Assembly (NCBI GenBank): GCA_965223165.1
Contig: CBDCVQ010000020.1
Span: 186,001 to 250,000 of the forward strand
Direction of reading: 5' to 3'
Length of the DNA: 64,000 bases
Source: JABDMH01 sp965223165
GTDB lineage: Bacteria > Bacteroidota > Bacteroidia > Chitinophagales > Saprospiraceae
Shown: positions 45,143 through 53,957 of the stretch, one piece after another
How the letters are laid out: each line of letters starts with the position of its first letter
How positions within the stretch are numbered: the first letter of the stretch is position 1
Translations under genes and position numbers: made by a program
Notes under the pieces: generated by a model
Seen by the model: the letters and a program-made list of their open reading frames with translations, nothing else
What the model was told of the DNA's origin: nothing
Databases searched by the model: none

Positions 45143-46273
45143 ATGAAAATTGACAGAATACACTGCTTCGAAGTGCGCGTACCGGCGCGGCCGGATGCTA
45201 TCGCCAGTAAGACCATCCATAAGCCGCTGCATAAGTTGCCGGTGGGGGCTAAGAGCGGGTGGAGTGTACAGTTTGATGAGTTGACCAAGGTGATCGTAAA
45301 GCTGGAGCTGAGCAATGGGGTCATTGGCTGGGGCGAATGCTATCGGGGACACCGATGGGAGATCGTCGATCAGATGGTGCAGACCATTTTAGGGCAAGAT
45401 ATCCGCCAGCTATGTTTGCAAAAACTACCCTTCGCCTTCTGCCGCGAGTACGATGGCTTTGAGTGTGCCATCTGGGATGCCTATGCAAAAGCGCATGATC
45501 TGCGGGTCGTGGATCTGCTGGGTGGACCGCTCAGAAGTGCCATCAAAGTCGGAGCCTGGTCCAGTCACCGGGAGAAAGAAGAAATTCCTGATCTCGCGGC
45601 TAAGTTCTCTGCCATGGGTTTTGACTGCATCAAGTTTAAGACAGACCTGGAGGATGATGTGGCTGCTTGGTGCGAGAGCATTCGGGTGACCGATCCGGCC
45701 ATGCAGGTCATTCTTGATCCCAATGAGCGCTGGGAGACCAGCGGAGAGACGAGAAAACGTATGCGAGTGCTGGCCGATATCGGCAACGTGCTGTGCCTGG
45801 AAGATCCCATACCCCGCTGGAAGCTCAATGATTATGCCCTGCTTAAGGCCTACGGCGAGGTACCGATCGTCCTGCATGTGTCTCTACCCTATATCCTGCA
45901 TGGGCAGCGGGTCAAGGATGCCATTCAGGCCCTGGAGTACAATGCCGTGGATGGATTCAACTTTAATGGAGGGCTCGCAAATTTCCAACGTCTGGACCAT
46001 ATCGGTGCCGCCGCAGCGTTGCCTTGTTGGCATGGATCTGAGGTGGACCTGGGTATACTCGAGGCGATGTATCTGCACTCTTGCGCCGCCGCTGATTCTT
46101 GTATCTGGCCAAGCGACATCTTTGGACGACTGATCAGAGAACACGATCTGCTCCAGGAGCCCCTCCTCCTGGAACCCCCATACGCGTATCTACCGGAGGG
46201 CAAGGGACTGGGGATCAGCCCGGATGAAGACGCCATCAAACATTATCAGACCAACTACAAACTCTATAAATGA
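45143..46273 (+). CDS. Enolase-superfamily (mandelate racemase/muconate lactonizing type) enzyme
   Basis: A 376-residue protein with the N-terminal capping domain and TIM barrel. Lys164/Lys166 are in IKFKTD, the first two metal ligands in LDPNERW (Asp192) and LEDPIPRW (Glu220). The third ligand is expected in a GE-like position near residue 245, but the segment reads VPIVLHVSLPY, so a histidine stands there. It is likely a sugar-acid dehydratase or racemase in the pathway with the SDR and RraA-like proteins. It ends in an ATGA overlap with the following gene. Confidence 0.88.
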   Translation: MKIDRIHCFEVRVPARPDAIASKTIHKPLHKLPVGAKSGWSVQFDELTKVIVKLELSNGVIGWGECYRGHRWEIVDQMVQTILGQDIRQLCLQKLPFAFCREYDGFECAIWDAYAKAHDLRVVDLLGGPLRSAIKVGAWSSHREKEEIPDLAAKFSAMGFDCIKFKTDLEDDVAAWCESIRVTDPAMQVILDPNERWETSGETRKRMRVLADIGNVLCLEDPIPRWKLNDYALLKAYGEVPIVLHVSLPYILHGQRVKDAIQALEYNAVDGFNFNGGLANFQRLDHIGAAAALPCWHGSEVDLGILEAMYLHSCAAADSCIWPSDIFGRLIREHDLLQEPLLLEPPYAYLPEGKGLGISPDEDAIKHYQTNYKLYK

Positions 46274-47139
46274 GCAACGTGACTAACCCCTTCCCCGCTG
46301 GTAGTGATCATCACGAGATCTGGGAGATGCTGGTCGCCCGAGATATACTAGCTTTCTGCCGGGCCGATTGGTCTATGGTGGCCGAAGACTTTGTAGCAGA
46401 GGGATTTATGGGCATCGATGCCGGCAAGACAAACAATCCCGATGATTGGAAGCTGGGCTTCCCAGACCTCGAATCGTACAAGGACGAGTGGTTGGATCAA
46501 GCCGCCAAGTTTTTGCAGCGTAGCTGGAAAGAAGACCCCATCGTCGCCTTTCACCGACTGACCACCTTGCAAGACATGGATATCCAAGAACATACTGCAG
46601 TGGCACACAAGAAGTTTGACGGTACGATCACGAGCGAGGACGGACAGACAGAGTATCTCAACTGGCAGACGCTCTATCGCTGCAGGAAGGTGGATGGCGT
46701 CTGGAAGATCGCCGGATTCGTCGGATATATGCCATATCCCATGGGGGCTAGATCGGCTGGCAGCAAGGCCGTACCCCCGGGAGCCAGCCAGCACGTGACC
46801 GCGGGCCCCTACTCGCCGGTGCTCGTCGTAGATCCCCAGAGGCTAGTGGTCATCTCCGGTCAGGCCGCACTCAATCCGGCGGGAGAAGTCCTGGGTGAAA
46901 CCATTGAAGAACAAGCTGTGGCGACCCTGGAGAACTGCCGGACTCAGCTAGCCACCGCCGGCTGCAATCTTTCCGATGTATTTAAGGTCAACGTCTATCT
47001 CAAGGACTTAGACGACTGGCCTCGATTCAACGCAGTCTACGAACGTTATTTCCCAGAGCCTCGACCGGTGCGCACGGCTGTGCAGACACCATTACTAATG
47101 ACTTTCTTAGTTGAGATCGAGCTTTGGGCAGTCAAATGA
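46270..47139 (+). CDS. Fusion of a SnoaL-like domain with a RidA (YjgF) domain
   Basis: A 289-residue protein. Residues 1-160 resemble the SnoaL/NTF2-like fold (LVARDILAFCRADWSMVAEDF, DWKLGFPDLESYKDEW, RCRKVDGVWKIAGFVGYMP). Residues about 165-289 are a RidA domain with VVISGQAALNPAGEV, ATLENCRTQLATAG, VFKVNVYLKD and the reactive-imine site Arg in RPVRTAVQ (about Arg268) and Glu in VEIELWA. RidA removes enamine/imine intermediates. The first four bases overlap the previous gene (ATGA). The two domains in one chain are unusual. Confidence 0.85.
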   Translation: MSNVTNPFPAGSDHHEIWEMLVARDILAFCRADWSMVAEDFVAEGFMGIDAGKTNNPDDWKLGFPDLESYKDEWLDQAAKFLQRSWKEDPIVAFHRLTTLQDMDIQEHTAVAHKKFDGTITSEDGQTEYLNWQTLYRCRKVDGVWKIAGFVGYMPYPMGARSAGSKAVPPGASQHVTAGPYSPVLVVDPQRLVVISGQAALNPAGEVLGETIEEQAVATLENCRTQLATAGCNLSDVFKVNVYLKDLDDWPRFNAVYERYFPEPRPVRTAVQTPLLMTFLVEIELWAVK

Positions 47140-47205
47140 GTGCCGTATATTAGGTGTACCCTATCAGCGACGGCCACTGCCGTTAATTTCGCACCGAACA
47201 ACCAA

Positions 47206-47901
47206 ATGTCATTCGTAACACTCTCCGTACTACTGCACCTGTTTTGGCCCCAAGACAGTGGGACAAAGACCTATGAGGTCCATCGCCTATCTAGTGAAAT
47301 GGTTATCAACGGCTTTGGCACCAGTGATCATTGGAATCAAGCCGCCCTGTTGACAGATTTTAGGCTGCCTTGGCGCGACCAATTGGCCGAACCCACCACA
47401 TTTAGGGCACTCTGGGACGACAGTCACTTCTACTTCCTCTATCAGGTGATCGATCTGGACGTAGTCACCCCCGGCGATCCGAATGACCCCCGCGGGGTGC
47501 TTCCCTCCGATCGGATCGAGATATTCTTTAAGGTGGATGGTGGCATGGATCCGTACTACTGCCTAGAAATGGACCCACTGGGTCGCGTCTTTGACTACAA
47601 GGGTCAGTACTATCGCAACAGCGATTTTGGATGGTCCTGGCCCAAAGGACAACTGGAAGTACTGGCAAACAAGACCTCAGACGGCTACATCGTCGAGGGC
47701 AAGATTGGCCTCCAGTCACTGCGGGAGCTGGGCATCCTGGAGGGCACAGACATGGATGCCGGCCTATTCCGAGGTGACTACTATCATACCTCCGCCGACG
47801 AGACGGATGTCCGGTGGATCAGCTGGGTGCTGCCAGACTCTGATCATCCGGATTTTCACATTCCCTCGGCATTTGGCAAACTGGTGTTGGTGGACCAATG
47901 A
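47206..47901 (+). CDS. Exported CBM9-like (carbohydrate-binding) protein
   Basis: A 231-residue protein starting at ATG 47206 with a signal sequence (MSFVTLSVLLHLFWPQD); the frame start at 47140 would precede it by an odd leader. The body is a DOMON/CBM9-like sandwich (ALWDDSHFYFLYQVIDLDV, DRIEIFFKVDGG, VEGKIGLQSLRELG, ISWVLPDSDHPDFHIPSAFG). In Bacteroidota such domains often bind sugars or haem; sugar binding fits here. It overlaps the next gene by four bases (ATGA). Confidence 0.85.
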   Translation: MSFVTLSVLLHLFWPQDSGTKTYEVHRLSSEMVINGFGTSDHWNQAALLTDFRLPWRDQLAEPTTFRALWDDSHFYFLYQVIDLDVVTPGDPNDPRGVLPSDRIEIFFKVDGGMDPYYCLEMDPLGRVFDYKGQYYRNSDFGWSWPKGQLEVLANKTSDGYIVEGKIGLQSLRELGILEGTDMDAGLFRGDYYHTSADETDVRWISWVLPDSDHPDFHIPSAFGKLVLVDQ

Positions 47902-49385
47902 TCGAATCAAACTTCAATTGGTACCTGGATGGAGCCATCCTGCTATGCTACATTGCCGGTACCTTGGCAGCCGGACTCATGGTGCGCCGGTACGTCAAGG
48001 GCGTAGATGACTACCTGCTTGCGGGACGAAAAGTGGATCTGTATCTGGGGATAGCCTCGCTGGCAGCTACCGAATTTGGTATTGTCACCTGCATGGCCAA
48101 CGCCGAACTCGGTTACAAATACGGATTTGCGGGTACCACACCTGGGATTGCGCTCTTTGGGGCCATGTATATCATCGGTGTTACCGGCTTCTGTATCAAG
48201 CCGTTGCGGGACCAAAGTGTCATCACCATCCCCGAATTTTTCCAGAACAAATTTGGCCGGAAGGTCAGGTGGGCCAGCGGGGTGGTCATTGTCTTGGGAG
48301 GTCTGCTTAATATGGGCGTCTTCCTCCGTATGGGTGGTGATTTTCTCACGCTGACGTTTGGTCTGCCGCCCGGATACCTGGAGGTGATGATGACCATCAT
48401 CCTGCTAATCGTGGCGCTGTATACGGTACTGGGCGGCATGCTGTCCGTCCTGGTGACCGACTACCTGCAGTTTGTGGTGATGAGCATTGGGCTGCTGTCT
48501 GTCACTTTGCTGTTTCTCTTTCAGTTTGGATGGGAGAACCTCACCAGCTATCTGACGGATGCCTACGGAGACCGCGCTTACAATCCCTTCGTGGGAGGCA
48601 CCTATGGGTTGGACCGCATTGTGCTTGATATTCTCACAGCCTTCGCATCGATCCTTACCTGGCAGACGATGATCACCCGCGTGCTCGCAGCAAAGAATAC
48701 CGAGACAGGGCAAAAGATCTACAAGACCACCTCTCCCTTTTTCCTGGTCAGATTTGGGATTCCGGCCTTCTTAGGCATCGCAGCGTTTTATTATTTCGGC
48801 CAGCATGGGGGTGCTCCAGAAAGAGAAATTTTGGCCTTGCCTTCCTTTCTCGCTGTGGCGGTACCCACCGGCTTGCTTGGCCTGCTGATTTCAGGGATGC
48901 TGGCCGCCGACATGTCGACGAATTCGTCCTACATGCTGGCCTGGAGTTCGGTGATCTACAATGACATCATGGCGCCGATCCACAAGGGTCGCTGGTCTGA
49001 GAAAAGAGGCCTGCGCGTCAATAGGATACTGGTCGGGCTCATTGGCATCTTTCTGCTGCTATACGGGTTGTGGTATCCCCTCAAAGGGGATCTCTGGGTC
49101 TACCTCCAAGTGACCGGAACCATCTATCTCGCGAGCATGACGACGATACTGATTGCTGCCTGCTACTGGGACCGGGCAAATGACTGGGGAGCAATGGCTG
49201 CCATTGTGGTCGGCAGTGTCATCCCCGTGGCCTATCTGATCCTGCAACAGCTACCCCAGACACAACTGATGGCACTGGACATCGGTCCTTACCAGTCAAG
49301 CATCTTGGCCTTTGTCGGGACTGGTCTGGCTATGTACATCGGTTCTCGTTTGAAGCATTGGCAATCTAAAAGACGGAGACTATGA
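47898..49385 (+). CDS. Sodium:solute symporter (SSS) family transporter
   Basis: A 495-residue protein with about 13 membrane helices, the SSS pattern: VDDYLLAGRKVDLYLGIASLAAT in the first loop/helix, and SGMLAADMSTNSSYMLAWSSVIYNDI in the later core, which holds the second sodium site residues. It probably imports the sugar acid or sugar handled by the enzymes of the cluster. Starts and ends in ATGA overlaps. Confidence 0.92.
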   Translation: MIESNFNWYLDGAILLCYIAGTLAAGLMVRRYVKGVDDYLLAGRKVDLYLGIASLAATEFGIVTCMANAELGYKYGFAGTTPGIALFGAMYIIGVTGFCIKPLRDQSVITIPEFFQNKFGRKVRWASGVVIVLGGLLNMGVFLRMGGDFLTLTFGLPPGYLEVMMTIILLIVALYTVLGGMLSVLVTDYLQFVVMSIGLLSVTLLFLFQFGWENLTSYLTDAYGDRAYNPFVGGTYGLDRIVLDILTAFASILTWQTMITRVLAAKNTETGQKIYKTTSPFFLVRFGIPAFLGIAAFYYFGQHGGAPEREILALPSFLAVAVPTGLLGLLISGMLAADMSTNSSYMLAWSSVIYNDIMAPIHKGRWSEKRGLRVNRILVGLIGIFLLLYGLWYPLKGDLWVYLQVTGTIYLASMTTILIAACYWDRANDWGAMAAIVVGSVIPVAYLILQQLPQTQLMALDIGPYQSSILAFVGTGLAMYIGSRLKHWQSKRRRL

Positions 49386-49528
49386 TCAAGACCTTCTGGT
49401 TTGTTGTGATGATCAGTATCATCATCTGGTATATCTTTATTGCTTTCTCTGTCGGTGTAAGAGGCTACCGCAACATTGTAGACATGTTGAAGGAACTGAG
49501 AACAGCGGCAGAGCAAGAGCAACCCTAG
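49382..49528 (+). CDS. 48-residue single-helix membrane peptide linked to the symporter
   Basis: A short gene that begins inside the last codons of the symporter (ATG overlapping its TGA, 49382-49385). MIKTFWFVVMISIIIWYIFI is a membrane helix; the rest, VGVRGYRNIVDMLKELRTAAEQEQP, is a charged helix. It reads like an accessory subunit of the transporter, analogous to small partner proteins of other Na+ symporters. Its TAG stop is the first TAG of the MITE-like element that follows, so the last residues may be altered. Confidence 0.7.
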   Translation: MIKTFWFVVMISIIIWYIFIAFSVGVRGYRNIVDMLKELRTAAEQEQP

Positions 49529-49749
49529 TAGAGTTTCGCATTAGATATGTTGAATAATCTAATAGGATTCTGTTCGCAGACGAGGCATGACCGAGCGATC
49601 TCGTAGAGTCGAGCATGACCCTGCGAGAAGTGAGGGAACCGCGAAAGCGGGTGGGTGGCTAGCCGTAGCTACGGCGAGGTTTTGCAACTAGGTATGCGGA
49701 CGAAAGACTGTTAGGATCAACCACAAGATTTAATGCGAAACTCTACTAG
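49525..49749. mobile_element. MITE-like inverted-repeat element, full-length copy C
   Basis: 225 bp, the reverse complement of the copy at 1614-1838 with scattered substitutions. Same terminal repeats (CTAGTAGAGTTTCGCATTAG). Interior features: direct repeats GCATGACC near 49584 and 49613, a GNRA-capped stem CCGCGAAAGCGG (about 49640-49651) and the perfect palindrome GCCGTAGCTACGGC (about 49662-49675). The left end supplies the stop of the 48-residue gene. No coding frame. Confidence 0.85.
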
Positions 49750-50135
49750 TTAGTGGCTTGACACGGAAGCGGAACACCCGATCTCGTCTTTTCCCATCAA
49801 CTCTTCATCGCCAGACGCCCTAAATAGGTTAGGATAATACCGCCAAATGCCTCCTTTCCAAACGATGGAACTTCCTGCGTTCATTTGGAATGAATTTTGC
49901 ATCCCAGCACATAGCCGGCGTGTGCCGGCGAAACAGGCCATCGTAGATCCGGCCGGCGAGGAACTCCAAGATCCTTGCGATCGCCGCCCGATATCAGGAA
50001 ACACATACTCATCACCTGCGGTACAGATCCGAGGGTACTGATACTGCACACGACGGTGGATGCTCCCTGTAGCAGGGAAGGCCATGGTCCGGTAAAGGAG
50101 TATTTTCATATATCAATGGGGATTGATATTACGAG
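49750..50135. other. Intergenic stretch without a convincing gene
   Basis: Only poor frames are seen (a 119-residue minus frame and a 64-residue plus frame, composition unlike a protein). A GCCGGCGTGTGCCGGC hairpin-like piece near 49915-49930 is notable. No function can be given. The following region, 50164-50397, is AT-rich before the ATPase gene. Confidence 0.4.
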
Positions 50136-50163
50136 GGATCCATGACACATGGATCCTTTTTTC
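50136..50163 (+). terminator. Intrinsic terminator
   Basis: Arms GGATCCATG and CATGGATCC, nine perfect pairs with a three-base loop, followed by seven T. It ends whatever is transcribed from the left. Confidence 0.8.
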
Positions 50164-50397
50164 TTGAATAGCGGCAAGCGACAACGTCTGGAGTGATGGA
50201 AGTAAGAGCAAAAGTCGAGGGTATGAACACGAAATGGAGACCTCCTTAAGCCTGCTGTAACGGCAGCAGATTGTCTTGATAAAGCATTTTACGTATGTTA
50301 TAATCCGCTTTATCTATAACAATATTCCAAAATAGAGCGGATTATATGTATTTTAATTAGCTTTAAACGTATCTTAGGTCGAATAACTGTAGGTGAT

Positions 50398-51831
50398 GTG
50401 ACCCTGTCTATACTGGCTCGAAAGCAAGAAATGCAAGAACTGCAGGATGCATTACAATCCTCCCGTCCTGAGCTAGTTGCGATCGTTGGCAGAAGACGAG
50501 TTGGCAAGACATTCCTGGTCAAACGAGTGTATGAAGACAAAATCAACTTTGAGTTGACCGGTATGCAGCACGCCAAGATGGCCTCACAACTACAGAATTT
50601 CGCTTATGCATTTAGACAGTACTTCCCATTCCATGCCGACGGCGACCGACCATCTTCGTGGCTGGAGGCCTTCTACATGCTTTCGCAAGCCCTGACCTCT
50701 ATAGAAAAAAATGACAAGCTCATCGTCTTTTTAGATGAATTGCCCTGGCTTGGTACTAAGCGATCTCAGTTTGTCTCCGCTCTAGGATGGTTTTGGAACA
50801 GTTGGGCTGTCAATCACAGGATTGTCCTTGTAATATGTGGCTCGGCAGCTTCTTGGATGATTAGGAATGTGATCAACGATAAAGGAGGATTGCACAATCG
50901 AGTCACGAGACTTATCTCACTCCAGCCCTTCAACCTGGGTGAGGTTGAATCGTTCTTGAGGTCTAAGCAGATTCATCTCAACCGATACCAGATTACACAA
51001 CTATTTCTTGCCATGGGAGGTGTTCCCATGTATCTGGAACAAGTGAAGCCCGGTCTATCGGCCGTGCAAAATATCCATGACATTTGTTTTGCCAGAGGTG
51101 GTTACTTGAGAGATGAATTCAATCGCCTTTATACGTCTCTCTTCGATAATGCTGAGAAGCATATCGAGATCATCAGAGCCTTAGCGTCCCGAAAAAGTGG
51201 TATGACAAGACTAGAGATCATCAGCAATACAAGTCTCAAAAACGGCGGAATGCTCACCCAAGTACTCGAAGAACTGAGGGAATCAGGATTCATTGGCGTC
51301 TACCAGGGTTATGGTAAAAAGAAGAGGGACAGTCTTTATCGTCTCACAGACCCATACTCCCTGTTCTATCTGACTTTTCTTGAGCCGCGGGGCCGCGATG
51401 ATCAAGTTAGCTTTGCAAGACTAAGTGATTTACCCCACTATCGGGCATGGAGCGGCTATGCTTTTGAGAACGTCTGTCTTTGTCATGTCAATCAGATAAA
51501 GAAAGCACTTGGCATTTCCGGCATTTTCACCTCAATATCTTCCTTTACCGCTAAGCCCACGGAGCATCTTCCAGGTGCACAGATCGATCTAATAATCGAC
51601 CGAGGAGACCAATCGATCAACCTCTGTGAAGCAAAGTATAGCAATGCAGAGTACGAGGTTACCAAAGACGATGTAGCCAAGCTCGAAAAGAGGAAACGGG
51701 TGTTTCGTCATCACACCAAAACACGAAAACACCTCTTCTTATCTTTGATCACAACCTTTGGCGTCGTAAGCAACGCCAATAGGGTGAATCACATCGATCA
51801 GGTAGTTGTACTTGACGATTTATTTGCTTGA
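50398..51831 (+). CDS. AAA-like ATPase with DUF234 / PD-(D/E)xK C-terminal domain
   Basis: A 477-residue protein of the archaeal-type ATPase group. Walker A is GRRRVGKTFLV (about 31-41), Walker B IVFLDELPWLG (about 111-121), sensor-like ICGSAASWM. A winged-helix part follows (about 250-300), and at the C-terminus a nuclease-like core: QIDLIIDRGD then INLCEAKYSNAEYEV, the D...ExK pattern. The start is the GTG at 50398. It stands alone with flanking repeats and lower GC than its neighbours, which suggests gain by transfer; function unknown. Confidence 0.85.
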   Translation: MTLSILARKQEMQELQDALQSSRPELVAIVGRRRVGKTFLVKRVYEDKINFELTGMQHAKMASQLQNFAYAFRQYFPFHADGDRPSSWLEAFYMLSQALTSIEKNDKLIVFLDELPWLGTKRSQFVSALGWFWNSWAVNHRIVLVICGSAASWMIRNVINDKGGLHNRVTRLISLQPFNLGEVESFLRSKQIHLNRYQITQLFLAMGGVPMYLEQVKPGLSAVQNIHDICFARGGYLRDEFNRLYTSLFDNAEKHIEIIRALASRKSGMTRLEIISNTSLKNGGMLTQVLEELRESGFIGVYQGYGKKKRDSLYRLTDPYSLFYLTFLEPRGRDDQVSFARLSDLPHYRAWSGYAFENVCLCHVNQIKKALGISGIFTSISSFTAKPTEHLPGAQIDLIIDRGDQSINLCEAKYSNAEYEVTKDDVAKLEKRKRVFRHHTKTRKHLFLSLITTFGVVSNANRVNHIDQVVVLDDLFA

Positions 51832-52048
51832 CATGCGAGGGAAAGGTCAAGCACTTTAGAGAGCTGCTGTCATCGCTAGCAACTAGCAACACCTATCCCA
51901 ATCACCCTAATTGAGCGGCGACCAACCAACGCGATCACCTCCTTTCGTGCTGCCGACCGCCCAAAATCCCAAATTAGAAAGGCCTAACCCAACGCTAAAC
52001 CCTACATTCTTCCTACCTTAGTGACATACCTTTGGAGAAGTAGTTCAT

Positions 52049-52300
52049 ATGAAATTGAAGTGGTCAAAATATTTAGGTAGATGCACCGCCTTTCAGGATC
52101 CCTATTATCTGATGCTACATCAGAGCAACGGTTATTGGTACTATAACTGTTTTCTGCTGGGCGAAGACAAGAAGGAAGTCTGGCTGGGTGGTTCGGTAGA
52201 AACCGACACGATCAAAAGTCTGACCGAGGCCAAGAAACGTGTGGTCAAGGTCATGACCGAGCATCGCAAGGAAGCTCGACGCAAAGCTTCGACTCGCTAG
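52049..52300 (+). CDS. Small basic hypothetical protein
   Basis: An 83-residue protein: Lys-rich start, an aromatic run (NGYWYYNCFLLGEDKKEVWLGG) with the look of a short beta hairpin or two strands, then a basic amphipathic helix. No family recognised. The length, complete ATG start and protein-like pattern support a real gene, but nothing around it tells its role. Confidence 0.5.
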   Translation: MKLKWSKYLGRCTAFQDPYYLMLHQSNGYWYYNCFLLGEDKKEVWLGGSVETDTIKSLTEAKKRVVKVMTEHRKEARRKASTR

Positions 52301-52535
52301 AGTCCTCGGCATCGGGGGAAGTTCGCTCCAGATACCAGCAGAGGAGTGACCGCAGACTAGGCACCTCACAGGTTTGCCCGGGACCGTCCTATCCCCCACT
52401 CAGACATTGCTATCAAGTCAATGCTAGCACCCGCATGGTCTCCCACTCTCGGCCAAAGTGTCACCCGAAAACCGAAAGGGCGCATGCCTAATCACTGTCA
52501 TCGGGTATCTACTTACATTGACTGCACTCTCAGCT

Positions 52536-52573
52536 CTTACGGCTTCGCATCAAATCTAATGCGAAACCCTACA
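52536..52573. mobile_element. Degenerate mini copy of the MITE-like element
   Basis: The inverted pair CTTACGGCTTCGCAT and AATGCGAAACCCTACA, seven bases apart, looks like the two ends of the 225-bp element brought together, as in the 56-bp copy, with more substitutions. It is not beside a stop codon of a recognisable gene. Confidence 0.5.
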
Positions 52574-52595
52574 AATGCACTGATTCATGACTACA

Positions 52596-52870
52596 CCCCT
52601 GGCGGTCTCTTTTTAGCCCTGCGCATCATCTCCCCGAACCCATGACAGGGGTGCACCTTTAGATGGCATAGGGGGTGCACTTTTCAGTGGCAGACTACAA
52701 CAACTGTATCATTGCCGCCCGGATGCCCTTAAAACCATCCGAGACGCCCCTGGCGGTCTCTTTTTAGCCCTGCGCATCATCTCCCTGAACCCATGACGGG
52801 GGGTGCACTTTTCGATGGCATAGGGGGTGCACTTTTCAGTGGCAGACTATAACTGTATCAGTGCCACCCG
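52596..52870. repeat. Imperfect 125-bp direct duplication with internal GGGGTGCAC repeats
   Basis: Copy 1 (52596-52721) and copy 2 (52747-52870) both run CCCCTGGCGGTCTCTTTTTA ... GGGGGTGCACTTTTCAGTGG ... ACTGTATCA, with few changes. Inside each, a unit like GGGGTGCACTTTTNNNTGGC occurs twice, about 22-23 bases apart. Such closely spaced multiple repeats are found at the ends of IS21-type elements, so these may be IS end remnants; no transposase is present. The rest of 52301-53105 has no convincing gene. Confidence 0.7.
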
Positions 52871-53105
52871 CATAGATCAAACTATGGCAAGAAAGTGCCA
52901 GAGGGCCGCAAAGCACTCTATTGATATCGTCGTTCATATCCTCCTCAAGGGCCTGCTGACGGCTCTTGGAGAAATCCCGTTTGATATATATCTTAAAACA
53001 TGGTTGAGGGCGCTTGGATAGATATCATACCTGCCTGCTCGAGCCGGCCTTTGCCGCCGGGCTTGTCTGGTCGAGCGCTGCCCCACCACAACTAAGTGCT
53101 AGCTC

Positions 53106-53957
53106 ATGGATCAGAAATACCAAGATTACCTCATCCTCGTCACCGTCACGCTCGCTGTCGCCTGGTTGATCTCCTTTCTGCTTCGTAGGGTCATGGGCTA
53201 CTTCATTCGCAGAAACACTAAGCAGTTGCTAGTCGACCCTACCAACTTTATCTTTCTCAAGAACTCGGTCACCTTCATTTGCTTCTCGGCTGCGATCATC
53301 TGGGTCTTCACGCAAGTGCCATACCTTCAAACGCTAGGTAATGCCCTTTTTGCCAGTGCCGGCATCTTCGCTGCCATCCTTGGCTTTGCATCACAAAAGG
53401 CTTTTGCCAATATCGTCGGGGGCGTCTTCATCCTGATTTTCAAACCATTTCGTGTAGATGATGTGATTGAGATCTCGACGACAAATCGGGGCATTGTGGA
53501 GGAAATTACCCTGCGACATACCGTCATTAGAGATTTCGAAAACAGGAGGATAGTCATACCAAATAGCATCATTAGCGAGGAGACTATCACCAATAGCAGC
53601 ATAACAGACAAGAGGATCAGGAGGAGCCTTGAATTTGGCATTTCCTATGATGCCGACATTCAGCGGGCAATGGAGATCATTGCGCAGGAGATTGAAAAGC
53701 ATCCCCTGTTCGTCGATGAGCGCACCGAAGCTGAGCTGTCTGCGGACGTACCTGCTGTACCGGTACAGGTCGTCAGGCTGGCAGACTTTAGCGTGGTGCT
53801 GCGCGCATTTGCCTGGACAAGAGACTTTGAATCTTCGAGACAATTAGAGTGGGACGTACTGCATGCCACTAAGCTCTCCTTTGACAACAACGGCATCGAA
53901 ATCCCATTCCCCTATCGGACCATCGTATTCAAGAACGCTCATACATTATCAAAATGA
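53106..53957 (+). CDS. Small-conductance mechanosensitive channel (MscS family)
   Basis: A 283-residue channel with three membrane segments (about 8-30, 52-70, 78-102). The pore helix is GNALFASAGIFAAILGFASQ, and the conserved AFANIVGGVFILIFKPFRVDD and IVIPNSIISEETI follow in the beta domain. It opens under membrane tension to release solutes after osmotic downshock. The next gene overlaps its end by four bases (ATGA). Confidence 0.95.
   Translation: MDQKYQDYLILVTVTLAVAWLISFLLRRVMGYFIRRNTKQLLVDPTNFIFLKNSVTFICFSAAIIWVFTQVPYLQTLGNALFASAGIFAAILGFASQKAFANIVGGVFILIFKPFRVDDVIEISTTNRGIVEEITLRHTVIRDFENRRIVIPNSIISEETITNSSITDKRIRRSLEFGISYDADIQRAMEIIAQEIEKHPLFVDERTEAELSADVPAVPVQVVRLADFSVVLRAFAWTRDFESSRQLEWDVLHATKLSFDNNGIEIPFPYRTIVFKNAHTLSK

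Noticed and set aside
44512..45324. Long minus-strand open frames over the repeat arrays (270, 141 and smaller)
   Set aside because: The sequence is purely repeat-encoded (Leu/Ala/Pro/Cys or Trp/Ser/Tyr/Gly strings); it changes character with the array and overlaps the SDR and enolase-type genes.
49750..50109. 119-residue minus-strand frame after the element copy C
   Set aside because: Composition is not protein-like (many Gly/Ser/Arg/Cys without pattern), and it starts from the element border.
52884..53021. 45-residue frame MARKCQRAAKHS... before the MscS gene
   Set aside because: Short, near repeat debris, without a clear ribosome-binding site or recognised relative. The hydrophobic middle could be chance.
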